Shown here piece by piece: positions 1 through 7,817 of a stretch of DNA of 64,000 bases. The DNA is from Zymobacter sp047495495 (GTDB lineage: Bacteria; Pseudomonadota; Gammaproteobacteria; Pseudomonadales; Halomonadaceae). Each line of letters begins with the position of its first letter. Within the stretch, counting starts at the first letter, position 1. The stretch spans positions 1,488,001 through 1,552,000 of the forward strand of contig NZ_CP179930.1 of NCBI RefSeq assembly GCF_047495495.1, in the 5' to 3' direction. The translations under genes and the position numbers were made by a program. The notes beneath the pieces were generated by a model. The model made no database searches. It was not told where the DNA came from and worked only from the letters and a program-made list of their open reading frames with translations.

Positions 1-1442
1 GCGATCTGAAGCGGCGTGGCTGACACATACCCTTGACCGATACCAGCCGAGAGCGTCTCACCCGGGAACCATACCTTGTCGCGCTCGCGCTTGTAGCGAC
101 GGCGTTTCCACTCGGGGTCAGGCATGGTGCCCGAACCGGCGCCCCATACATCAAGCGAGTGCTCTTCACCGAAACCAAAACGATGCATGAACGCACTCAT
201 ACGCTCAATGCCCAGATTGTGGGCCAGATTGAAGAAGTAGGTGTCGTTGGACAGCAGGATGGCACGCGGCATGTCAACTCGACCATGCCCCCAGCGGAAC
301 CAGTTGCGGTACTTGTGATGGCTGGGATCGTTGGGCAACTCGTAAAAGCCCGGGTCGTTAACCGCATCACCGGGCGTGACCACCCCTGAATCCAGACCGG
401 CCAGCGCCATATACGGCTTGATGGTCGATGCAGGCGGATAGCGCCCCTGCACGGCACGCGCATAGAGCGGTAGGTCTTTGTCATCCTGAAGTGACTGGTA
501 GTCCTTGCGACTGATGCCGGTCACGAACATGTTGGCATCGAATCCCGGCGATGAAGCCATTGCCAGAATGCCGCCGGTCTTAGGGTCAATGGCCACGATC
601 GCGCCGCGTCGCCCCGACAGTTCTTCGTAGGCCTTGTGCTGAAGCGCGCTGTCGATGGTCAATACGACATCCTTGCCCCGTACCGGCGGCGTGCGACTCA
701 GCTCGCCCAACAGACGGCCACGAGCATTGGCTTCGAGCTGACGCATGCCCGCCTGACCGTGCAGTTCCTTTTCATAGAAACGTTCAATACCGATCTTGCC
801 GACAAAATGGGTACCGGCATAGCTATCGGGATCAAGGCGTGTGAGGTCATCCTGACTGATACGACCGACGTAGCCCAACACATGGGCCATCACATCGCTG
901 TCGGGGTAATAGCGCAGCAGCTGCGCTTCAACATCAAGGCCGGGCAAGCGGTAGCGGTTAAGCGCCAGACGTGCGATCTGGCCTTCGCTGAGATCGCTCA
1001 AAAGAACGGCGGGCTGGAACGGGCGCTGACGCTGGAGAGAACGATCTTTCAGCTCATCAAGCATGTCCTGCGGCAATTCCAGCACGGACATTAGCGTTTC
1101 CAGCGTCTGGGTCACGTCGCCGGAGCGCTCGCGCACCATGATCAGGTTGTAGGTGGGACGGTTTTCGGCCAGCAGACGCCCTTCTCGGTCGTAGATCAAT
1201 CCACGGGTGGGCGGCAGTGGCTCAATGCGAATGCGGTTATTGTCGGATCGAACCAGGAATTCTTCATGCTGAAAGACCTGCAGATAGACCATGCGGGCCA
1301 TGATGCCACAGGTCATCAGGACAACCATGGCAGCCGCGGCCAGACAGCGGCCGCGAAACAGGGCGACTTCCTCTGCCGTATCCTTGATGCGCGTGGGTTT
1401 GTTGTCCTTGTCTCGAAGACGGGTAATCAGTGTACGCAGCAT
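1..1442 (-). CDS. mrdA: Penicillin-binding protein 2 (peptidoglycan transpeptidase), C-terminus cut by window edge
   Basis: Elongasome transpeptidase that crosslinks lateral-wall peptidoglycan in the periplasm, partnered by RodA. The reading frame runs from ATG at 1442 without a stop to base 1, about 480 residues. Seen: a short cytoplasmic N-terminus, one membrane segment (about residues 31-50), the PBP dimerisation domain, then the transpeptidase domain with the active-site motif STIK in the context PPASTIKP (the Ser is the acyl acceptor) and SND as the second motif. The KTG motif would lie beyond the window. It follows rlmH by 38 bp in the usual rsfS-rlmH-mrdA-rodA order, so cotranscription is likely. 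Family assignment is very secure; the end is unknown. Confidence 0.95.
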   Translation of the reverse strand, partial: MLRTLITRLRDKDNKPTRIKDTAEEVALFRGRCLAAAAMVVLMTCGIMARMVYLQVFQHEEFLVRSDNNRIRIEPLPPTRGLIYDREGRLLAENRPTYNLIMVRERSGDVTQTLETLMSVLELPQDMLDELKDRSLQRQRPFQPAVLLSDLSEGQIARLALNRYRLPGLDVEAQLLRYYPDSDVMAHVLGYVGRISQDDLTRLDPDSYAGTHFVGKIGIERFYEKELHGQAGMRQLEANARGRLLGELSRTPPVRGKDVVLTIDSALQHKAYEELSGRRGAIVAIDPKTGGILAMASSPGFDANMFVTGISRKDYQSLQDDKDLPLYARAVQGRYPPASTIKPYMALAGLDSGVVTPGDAVNDPGFYELPNDPSHHKYRNWFRWGHGRVDMPRAILLSNDTYFFNLAHNLGIERMSAFMHRFGFGEEHSLDVWGAGSGTMPDPEWKRRRYKRERDKVWFPGETLSAGIGQGYVSATPLQI

Positions 1443-1480
1443 GACCTTCAACAGCAGGGTAAACGGGAAGAAACGACAGA

Positions 1481-1948
1481 CTAACGGTGGTAAGGATGGC
1501 CTACCAACAGGGTCCACGCACGATAAAGCTGCTCGGCCAGTACGATACGTACCAGCGGATGAGGCAGCGTCAATGCTGACAGCGACCAGCGCTGATGGGC
1601 CTTGGCCAAACAGCGCGGATCAAGGCCGTCCGGGCCGCCGATCAGCAGGGCGACATCGCCACCCTGCATACGCCACCCGTCAAGCTCATGCGACAGCTTG
1701 TGCGTGTCCCATGTGCGACCTTTGACATCAAGCGCCACGATATGATCGCTATCGCGAATATGGCTCAGCATGCGATCCCCTTCCTGGGCCATCGCTCTGG
1801 CGATATCCGCGTTCTTGCCGCGATTACCCGGCGCTATCTCAATAAACTCGATAGCGCAGTCGCGCGGCATTCGTTTGACATACGTCTCGACACCCGTTTC
1901 CACCCAGTCCGGCATTTTGGTGCCGACAGCGAGGATACGGAGTTTCAC
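1481..1948 (-). CDS. rlmH: 23S rRNA pseudouridine-1915 N3-methyltransferase
   Basis: SPOUT-fold methyltransferase that methylates pseudouridine 1915 in helix 69 of 23S rRNA on assembled 70S ribosomes. I take a GTG start at 1948, giving 155 residues, the usual family length, beginning VKLRILAVGTKMP. The stop codon of rsfS overlaps this start as GTGA (1945-1948), so the two are translationally coupled. An in-frame ATG at 1999 would add 17 residues inside rsfS and is not supported. Seen: the C-terminal SAM-binding knot region with IGGPDGLD and the terminal HPYHR signature. It belongs to the ribosome/cell-wall cluster with rsfS upstream and mrdA downstream. Confidence 0.96.
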   Translation of the reverse strand: MKLRILAVGTKMPDWVETGVETYVKRMPRDCAIEFIEIAPGNRGKNADIARAMAQEGDRMLSHIRDSDHIVALDVKGRTWDTHKLSHELDGWRMQGGDVALLIGGPDGLDPRCLAKAHQRWSLSALTLPHPLVRIVLAEQLYRAWTLLVGHPYHR

Positions 1949-2307
1949 GCCTGCCCACCTTCCGCATTGTCGCGCGTAGAGATGGGCAGTTCGCCCCACA
2001 GACGTTCCAGATCGTAGTGCGCGCGGGCTTCTGCCGTCATCACATGAGCGACGACATCACCGAGGTCGACCAGCACCCAATCCTGCGCCTGACGCCCTTC
2101 AACGCCCAACGGCTGCATACCCGCGTGTTTGGCTTTTTCGACGACGTTGTCTGCCATAGCGGAAACGTGGCGAGAGGAGGTACCGCTCGCGATAACCATA
2201 AAATCAGTGACGCTCGTCATATGAGCGACATCCAACACGACGATATCTTTACCTTTGAGGTCTTCCAAGGCGTCGACGACCAGTGTCTTCAAAGCTTGTG
2301 TCTGCAT
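1945..2307 (-). CDS. rsfS: Ribosomal silencing factor
   Basis: RsfS (YbeB/Iojap family) binds ribosomal protein L14 and blocks joining of the subunits, reducing translation in starvation. I choose ATG at 2307 (120 residues, MQTQALKTLVV), matching the family N-terminus; a TTG nine bases upstream is also in frame. The conserved core is visible: DLKGKDIVVLDV, TDFMVIASGTSSRHV, and WVLVDLGDVVAHVM, which carries the L14-contact surface. It overlaps rlmH by 4 bp. The stretch between it and nadD (2308-2531) holds a hairpin, so rsfS may have its own promoter; none stands out. Confidence 0.95.
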   Translation of the reverse strand: MQTQALKTLVVDALEDLKGKDIVVLDVAHMTSVTDFMVIASGTSSRHVSAMADNVVEKAKHAGMQPLGVEGRQAQDWVLVDLGDVVAHVMTAEARAHYDLERLWGELPISTRDNAEGGQA

Positions 2308-2433
2308 GTTATCCAATCAATCGTTCAGTAGCATTGCCTGAAAAAGCGGTACATCTGGGCCGATAACCGCGGAAAGAGCGCATCTTACCGTTTTTTTCGC
2401 TCCGCTTCGCCTGTTCAGACATCTTTTTTATCA

Positions 2434-2460
2434 AAGAAGGCGGCTATTGCCGCCCTTCTT
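2434..2460. terminator. Hairpin between nadD and rsfS
   Basis: Inverted repeat AAGAAGGCGGC / GCCGCCCTTCTT around a TATT loop with one bulged base. It lies 72 bp past the nadD stop, ahead of rsfS. Neither flank has a clean U-tract, so it may be a weak terminator or an attenuator rather than a full stop. Confidence 0.5.
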
Positions 2461-2531
2461 CGTCGAGTAGCGTGTCGTTGGCACCCACGATCATCACATG
2501 CTGAGCAAGGCTGACCGTCGGCACCACACAC

Positions 2532-3185
2532 TTATTGCTGACGGTATAGCTGACGTTCAGCAATCACGCCCAGCACTTCTGGTGCCAGCAGGTAACGCGT
2601 GTCTTGCCCGAGCGCCAGACGTTCACGGATGGCCGTCGCCGAAAGTTCGATCGGCGTCGGCAAGCGCAGCGGTAGATAACAACCCGACGTACGCGCCATC
2701 AAATCGTCGATGCCATCGGCCTTGCGACCGTCGACCAACGCCGCCACTTCATCGCTCAGCACCAGTTCGGCACCGGGGCGCTGAATCACAACAATATGCG
2801 CCAGCGAGAACAGCACATCGGGCTGACGCCAGCTGGCCAATCCAAGGAAGGCATCCACACCGACAACCATCATCAGACGAGCATCGACACCGTACTGGTC
2901 TCGCAGCGAGCGCAGGGTATCTACCGTATAGGAAGGCCCTTCACGCTCCAGCTCGCGAGCATCGGCCACGATGCCGTCCAGCGGCGCAACCGCGGCGGAC
3001 AGCATGGCGAACCGATCCTGCCCGGAGACACCAGGCACCTGACGGTGCGGTGGCTCGCGGTTCACGATCATATGGACCTGATCAAGCGCTAGCTGTTCCC
3101 GCAGTTCAATGGCAGCACGCAGATGCCCCACGTGAACGGGGTTGAACGTGCCGCCAAACATGGCGATTCGTACAGCATCAGCCAC
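2532..3185 (-). CDS. nadD: Nicotinate-nucleotide adenylyltransferase
   Basis: Converts nicotinate mononucleotide and ATP to deamido-NAD, the penultimate step of NAD synthesis, in the cytosol. 217 residues. The nucleotidyltransferase signature GGTFNPVHVGHL lies near residues 11-22, and the second conserved element (STxIR-type, here SATAIRERL) is near residue 185. The start is GTG at 3185, overlapping the proA stop by 8 bp, with a G-rich Shine-Dalgarno inside the proA 3' end; this indicates translational coupling. proA-nadD-rsfS is a conserved gammaproteobacterial order. Nothing unusual. Confidence 0.95.
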   Translation of the reverse strand: MADAVRIAMFGGTFNPVHVGHLRAAIELREQLALDQVHMIVNREPPHRQVPGVSGQDRFAMLSAAVAPLDGIVADARELEREGPSYTVDTLRSLRDQYGVDARLMMVVGVDAFLGLASWRQPDVLFSLAHIVVIQRPGAELVLSDEVAALVDGRKADGIDDLMARTSGCYLPLRLPTPIELSATAIRERLALGQDTRYLLAPEVLGVIAERQLYRQQ

Positions 3186-4449
3186 GGCACTGCCCCTGCC
3201 CGAACACGATGTATTTCTGTGAAGTCAGTCCTTCCAGCCCGACGGGGCCGCGGGCGTGCAGCTTGCCGGTCGAAATACCGATCTCGGCCCCAAGGCCATA
3301 CTCGAAACCGTCCGCGAAACAGGTCGGCGCATTGGCCACAACAGAACTGGAATCAACGCCCGCCATGAAGTGCTGGATACGGTTGATGTCGGTCGAGATG
3401 ATGGCATCAGTATGCTGTGAGCCATAGCGGTTGATGTGCGCCATGGCATCATCCAGACCATCAACGATACGCACAGCCAGAATCGGTCCCAGATATTCGG
3501 TCGCCCAATCGTCTTCTGTTGCAGCGTCAAGGCCTGACACAATGGCACGACTGCGCTCACAGCCACGCAAGGTGACCTCGCGTTCTGCAAAGGCCTTGGC
3601 GATTACCGGCAGGAAGCGCTCGGCCACTCTGGCGTCAATCAGCAGGGTTTCCAGCGCACCACAGATACCATAACGATAGCACTTGGCATTGATGGCGACC
3701 TTTTCCGCCAGCGCTAGATCTGCCGTTTCATCGACGTACATATGGCAGTTGCCGTCTAGGTGCTTGATAACCGGCACACGCGCCTGCTCGGAGATGCGCT
3801 TGATCAGCCCTTTACCGCCCCGAGGGATGATGACATCGACATAGTCCGACATCGTCACCAGCGTATCGACCGCAGCACGGTCGGTGGTTTCGACAACCTG
3901 TACGGCAGACTCGGGCAGACCCGCATCACGTAGGCCTGCATACAGGCACTTGGCCAGCGCGGCATTGGATTCACGGGCTTCGGAACCACCGCGCAGAATG
4001 CAGGCATTGCCCGATTTCAGACACAGGGCCGCAGCATCTGCGGTAACATTGGGGCGAGATTCGTAGATGATGCCGATAACGCCCAGCGGAACTCGCATCT
4101 TGCCGATCTTCAGACCATTGGGACGCGTACGCATGCCATCGACAGCGCCAACAGGGTCATCAAGATTGGCGACCTGACGCAGGCCTGCGATGATGCCGTC
4201 AATGCGAGCATCAGTAAGCACCAAGCGTTCGATACGAGCCGTGGGCAGCTGGCGCGCTTTTGCCTGTTCGACATCACGCTGGTTGGCGGCGAGGATATGG
4301 GCACGGTCAGCGTCGATATGCGCCGCTGCCGCTAGCAATGCGTCGTTCTTCTGGCGCGTGGACGCCAGCGCCAGCGTTGCGGCAACGCTGCGTGCTCGGC
4401 GACCCAGTTCGAGCATATAGGAATGCGTGTCCTGCAGAGCATCGGTCAT
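3178..4449 (-). CDS. proA: Gamma-glutamyl phosphate reductase
   Basis: NADPH-dependent reduction of gamma-glutamyl phosphate to glutamate-5-semialdehyde, the second step of proline synthesis. 423 residues, full family length. Aldehyde-dehydrogenase fold with GVIGIIYESRPNVT, CLKSGNACILRGG, VIPRGGKGLI and the catalytic cysteine in KCYRYGICGALETLL. The start ATG at 4449 opens the minus-strand cluster; the 3' end overlaps nadD. Proline is a compatible solute in salt-tolerant relatives, but there is no proB beside it here. Confidence 0.97.
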   Translation of the reverse strand: MTDALQDTHSYMLELGRRARSVAATLALASTRQKNDALLAAAAHIDADRAHILAANQRDVEQAKARQLPTARIERLVLTDARIDGIIAGLRQVANLDDPVGAVDGMRTRPNGLKIGKMRVPLGVIGIIYESRPNVTADAAALCLKSGNACILRGGSEARESNAALAKCLYAGLRDAGLPESAVQVVETTDRAAVDTLVTMSDYVDVIIPRGGKGLIKRISEQARVPVIKHLDGNCHMYVDETADLALAEKVAINAKCYRYGICGALETLLIDARVAERFLPVIAKAFAEREVTLRGCERSRAIVSGLDAATEDDWATEYLGPILAVRIVDGLDDAMAHINRYGSQHTDAIISTDINRIQHFMAGVDSSSVVANAPTCFADGFEYGLGAEIGISTGKLHARGPVGLEGLTSQKYIVFGQGQCRG

Positions 4450-4769
4450 GCCGGTCTCCTAGATTCAGCTGTGTTCTGACTGAAGATACATTCATCCAAT
4501 GCCGCGATAAATCAAGCCCCTACCCGCTACAAGGGGCTCTACGGATCAGACGGTTTGCGCTATAGTAACCTTCATTTGGCGGTATGTCGCATTCGAAGGC
4601 CGTGCGTAACCGGCCTTTTTTCATCATTTTTCCGCCGATAAGACTTTCACTATAAGGGCTTTGTCTGCCATGTACAAAGCAGCCACGAGATACTCATCAT
4701 GCTGCCTGCTGTCACCTATTACCCCTACACTTGCCTCCTGTTGCCAGCCTGCATCACGGGGGCGTCACG
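4450..4769. other. Intergenic region between divergent proA and DedA-PAP2 gene
   Basis: 320 bp. It contains a hairpin (AGCCCCT / AGGGGCT, 4516-4538) that could sit in the proA leader, a TATAGT hexamer at 4561-4566 resembling a -10 element on the plus strand, and a terminator-like hairpin at 4596-4621. No protein-coding frame is convincing. Promoters for both flanking genes must lie here. Confidence 0.5.
4596..4621 (+). terminator. Rho-independent terminator-like hairpin without an upstream gene
   Basis: AAGGCCG / CGGCCTT stem with an 8-nt loop followed directly by a run of six T on the plus strand. No plus-strand gene precedes it; a TATAGT hexamer lies 30 bp upstream. It could end a very short transcript or act as a leader terminator for the DedA-PAP2 gene 148 bp downstream. 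Confidence 0.5.
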
Positions 4770-6149
4770 ATGGATGAGCTAATCGCGTCACTGCCGGGCT
4801 CTACGCTAACGGTTGCCATTGCCATCTTCATCGTTGCTGCCATCGAATCCGTAGCCGTGCTGGGGCTGATTCTGCCCGGCACCATCATGATGTTCGGCGT
4901 TGCACTGCGCGCCGGTCAGATCGATATGAACGTCTATCTGATGCTAGCAAGCGGAGCGCTTGGCGCTACCGTCGGCGACAGCATCAGCTATTGGTTGGGC
5001 AAGACCCAGTGCCACCGCATTCCGCGGCTCTGGCCCTTCAGCCGTCACCCATCGTGGCTGGCGCGCGGCCAGATGTTCTTCAACAAACACGGCGGCCGTT
5101 CGATTTTGATCGGACGCTTCGTCGGCCCAGTGCGCCCCCTCATTCCCATGATCGCGGGGATGATGCGCATGCCGCAGTCACGCTTTCTGGTCGTCAACGT
5201 CATTTCCGCCATTGGTTGGGCACCGCTCTATCTATTACCCGGCTACTGCGCGGGCCAGAATGCACACTTTTCAGCGGCAGCGTCGATCTGGATCGGCGGG
5301 CTGTTGGCGGTCGTTCTGGTCGGTGGGTTTCTGCTGTCGTGGGGGCGTACACTGTTCGCACCGGGAGCACGGCTCTATTACGCGCTGGAGCGCCGCATGC
5401 GTGCGCCCTCCTGCCGCCGCCGCTTCTGGAACGCGCTCAGTAGTCCGTTCGACGGTTTCCCACTAGGGGCCATTGTGCTGCTGAGTATCAGTCTGCCCTG
5501 CCTGATCGCATGGACGTTCATCGTCTGGAAGGCGCTCCCTCTACCCCTCGGCATTGATACCATGACCCGTGATCTGTTCGCGGATTTCGCCAAGCTACCC
5601 TACATGACGACGGCTGCCAAATTCGCTTCCATGATCGGTGATGGCCCTGGCCTGCTGGCACTCAGCCTACCGTGGATCATCTGGTGGACATGGCGTCGCT
5701 ACTACGCCATTGCCCTGCACTGGGCAGGTGCCATGCTGGCCGTACCGGTCGTGAACTGGGGCCTCAAGCATCTGTTGAATCGTCCTCGCCCGTCAGGGTT
5801 GCTTCACTCCTACTCCTATCCCAGCTCACACACATCCGGGGCAGCTATTTTCTGCTGCCTGATGGCGACGTACCTGATGGCCCACCTTCCCGCTCGCCTG
5901 CGCAGCCTGTGCTTCTGGACGGCGCTAGCACTGGCGACCCTGATGGGGCTGTCGCGCTTGGTCTACGGTGTCCACTGGCTCAGCGACCTTATTGGAGGCG
6001 CGCTGCTGGGGCTGACACTGCACGCGATCGTCAACATCAGCTATCACGCTTTCTCTCGCAAGGAAGTAAGCTGGTGTGGCGCATGGCTGCCCATGCTGGG
6101 TATGGTCGTGCTGCTGGCCCTGCGCATGTGGCTACTGCCGCTGCACTAA
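4770..6149 (+). CDS. DedA-family / PAP2 phosphatase fusion membrane protein
   Basis: 459-residue polytopic protein joining two lipid-handling domains. The N-terminal half (about 1-200) is DedA-like, with GLILPGTIMMFG and the conserved FVGPVRPLIPMIAG motif. DedA proteins are implicated in undecaprenyl-phosphate or phospholipid flipping. The C-terminal half (about 250-440) is a PAP2 acid phosphatase with all three motifs: KHLLNRPRP, PSSHTSG and SRLVYGVHWLSD. ATG at 4770 is preferred over an in-frame start 39 bp upstream because it begins directly at the amphipathic DedA start. The architecture suggests dephosphorylation and translocation of a lipid carrier by one protein; that function is inferred. 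Similar fusions are known in related gammaproteobacteria. Confidence 0.88.
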   Translation: MDELIASLPGSTLTVAIAIFIVAAIESVAVLGLILPGTIMMFGVALRAGQIDMNVYLMLASGALGATVGDSISYWLGKTQCHRIPRLWPFSRHPSWLARGQMFFNKHGGRSILIGRFVGPVRPLIPMIAGMMRMPQSRFLVVNVISAIGWAPLYLLPGYCAGQNAHFSAAASIWIGGLLAVVLVGGFLLSWGRTLFAPGARLYYALERRMRAPSCRRRFWNALSSPFDGFPLGAIVLLSISLPCLIAWTFIVWKALPLPLGIDTMTRDLFADFAKLPYMTTAAKFASMIGDGPGLLALSLPWIIWWTWRRYYAIALHWAGAMLAVPVVNWGLKHLLNRPRPSGLLHSYSYPSSHTSGAAIFCCLMATYLMAHLPARLRSLCFWTALALATLMGLSRLVYGVHWLSDLIGGALLGLTLHAIVNISYHAFSRKEVSWCGAWLPMLGMVVLLALRMWLLPLH

Positions 6150-6166
6150 GTAGTCGACTCGACAAC

Positions 6167-6205
6167 GAAAAGCCCGCCTCATTAGATGAATGAGGCGGGC
6201 TTTTC
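6167..6205. terminator. Strong bidirectional terminator
   Basis: Perfect 15-bp inverted repeat centred on an ATTAGATGA-like loop: arm GAAAAGCCCGCCTCAT and its complement, with A-run and T-run flanks. It sits between convergent DedA-PAP2 (ends 6149) and mpl (ends 6235) and can terminate both. Confidence 0.92.
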
Positions 6206-6234
6206 TTCATTATGCACTGCTGACAACCGATGGC

Positions 6235-7632
6235 TTACGAATGGCGAGCGGCCAGCGCGTCCAGCAAGCGCTGGTGAATATTCTCAAATCCACCGTTGCT
6301 CATCACAACGATACGATCACCGGGGCGCGCTTCGGCGACGAGGGCGTCGACCAGCTTATTCACGTCATCGCAGATCATCGCTGGCGCCCGTGTCGCACAT
6401 GTCACGTCTTCCAGCGACCACCCCAGCCCCGCCGGGCGGTACCAGAAGCTGAGATCAGCATCATCGACGCTGGCCGCCAGCCGATCGCGCAGCGCTCCCA
6501 TTTTCATGGTGTTGGAGCGAGGTTCCAGTACAGCCAGCACACGACCATGCCCCTGCTGGTCCACCATGGCACGCCAACTGGCCAACGTCAGCGCCACGGC
6601 GGTCGGGTGATGAGCGAAATCGTCGATCACAGCAATGTCATTGACCACACCACGCACTTCTTGACGACGACGAGGTGCCTTAAAGCGGGACAGTGCTGAA
6701 GCAGACTGCGCCAGAGAGACGCCCGCATGGTAAGCCGCAGCGGCGGCAGCTAGGGCATTGCGTACGTTGTACTCGCCGTGCAGCGCCCACTGCACGTCAG
6801 CCTGCATAGTGCCTTGCTGCGGATCCGTATAGCTCAGTGTGAACCGCTGTCCCAGCGCATCGTGCAGATGGTACTGCCACTGACAACCGTCCTGCGTTGC
6901 CGCACCGAACTGCTCAACCGGCGTCCAGCATCCCTGCGCGATAACACGCGCCAACGCGGACTCACCCGCTGCTTGCAGGATACGGCCGTTACCGGGCACT
7001 GTACGCACCAAGTGATGGAACTGACGCTCAATAGCGGCCAGATCAGGGAAAATATCCGCATGATCGAACTCAAGATTATTGAGTACGGCCACATCGGGAC
7101 GGTAGTGAACAAACTTGGAGCGCTTATCGAAGAAAGCACTGTCGTATTCATCAGCCTCGACGACAAAAGGCGCATTAGCATCGCCCAGCGCTGAAGACAC
7201 TCCCAAGTTGAGCGGCACGCCACCGACCAGAAAGCCGGGATTGAGGCCCGCATCGCTCAGAATCCACGCCAGCATGCTGGTGGTCGTGGTCTTGCCGTGC
7301 GTGCCCGCCACAGCCAGCACCTGACGCTGCCCCAGAATATGATCCCGCAACCACTGAGGCCCACTGGTATACGGCAAGCGCCGATTCAATACGGCTTCCA
7401 CCTCAGGGTTGCCGCGCGACATGGCGTTACCGATCACGACAAGATCAGGCGTCGGCTCGAGGTTATCAGCAGAATAGCCTTCGATCAGGTGGATACCAGC
7501 ATCTTCCAGCTGGGTGCTCATCGGGGGATAGACATGAGCATCCGATCCGGTGACGTGGTGGCCTGCATCGCGCGCCAAGCGCGCCAGACTACCCATGAAC
7601 GTACCGCAGATGCCCAGAATATGAATATGCAT
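6235..7632 (-). CDS. mpl: UDP-N-acetylmuramate:L-alanyl-gamma-D-glutamyl-meso-diaminopimelate ligase
   Basis: Murein-recycling ligase that reattaches the salvaged tripeptide Ala-Glu-mDAP to UDP-MurNAc, in the cytosol. 465 residues, Mur ligase family: N-terminal Rossmann-like ILGICGTFMGSLA, ATP-binding GTHGKTTTTSML, central VVEADEYDSAFFDKRSKFVHY, and C-terminal IDDFAHHPTAVALTL plus the VLEPRSNTMKMG segment. These distinguish Mpl from MurC. Start ATG at 7632. It stands alone, facing the DedA-PAP2 gene. Confidence 0.96.
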   Translation of the reverse strand: MHIHILGICGTFMGSLARLARDAGHHVTGSDAHVYPPMSTQLEDAGIHLIEGYSADNLEPTPDLVVIGNAMSRGNPEVEAVLNRRLPYTSGPQWLRDHILGQRQVLAVAGTHGKTTTTSMLAWILSDAGLNPGFLVGGVPLNLGVSSALGDANAPFVVEADEYDSAFFDKRSKFVHYRPDVAVLNNLEFDHADIFPDLAAIERQFHHLVRTVPGNGRILQAAGESALARVIAQGCWTPVEQFGAATQDGCQWQYHLHDALGQRFTLSYTDPQQGTMQADVQWALHGEYNVRNALAAAAAAYHAGVSLAQSASALSRFKAPRRRQEVRGVVNDIAVIDDFAHHPTAVALTLASWRAMVDQQGHGRVLAVLEPRSNTMKMGALRDRLAASVDDADLSFWYRPAGLGWSLEDVTCATRAPAMICDDVNKLVDALVAEARPGDRIVVMSNGGFENIHQRLLDALAARHS

Positions 7633-7709
7633 GCGTCGGATTGCCTTTTGTCCTGTGGTTCAGGAGAGGCACGCCCACCTTGCCCGGCAGTGCGTGACAA
7701 AAAATGAAA

Positions 7710-7727
7710 TGCGCCTAAAGAGGCGCA
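7710..7727 (-). terminator. Terminator for the phosphatase-kinase fusion gene
   Basis: TGCGCCT / AGGCGCA stem with a 4-nt loop; on the minus strand it is followed by a T-rich tail (TTTCATTTTTT). It lies 90 bp after the stop at 7818. Confidence 0.75.
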
Positions 7728-7817
7728 CGTATATATCAGGATATCGGATCGCCACACCGAAAGGCGCAGCCAGAATGGGAAAATTATCGTATTTCAGCGA
7801 GATAGCCGTATTCTGCG

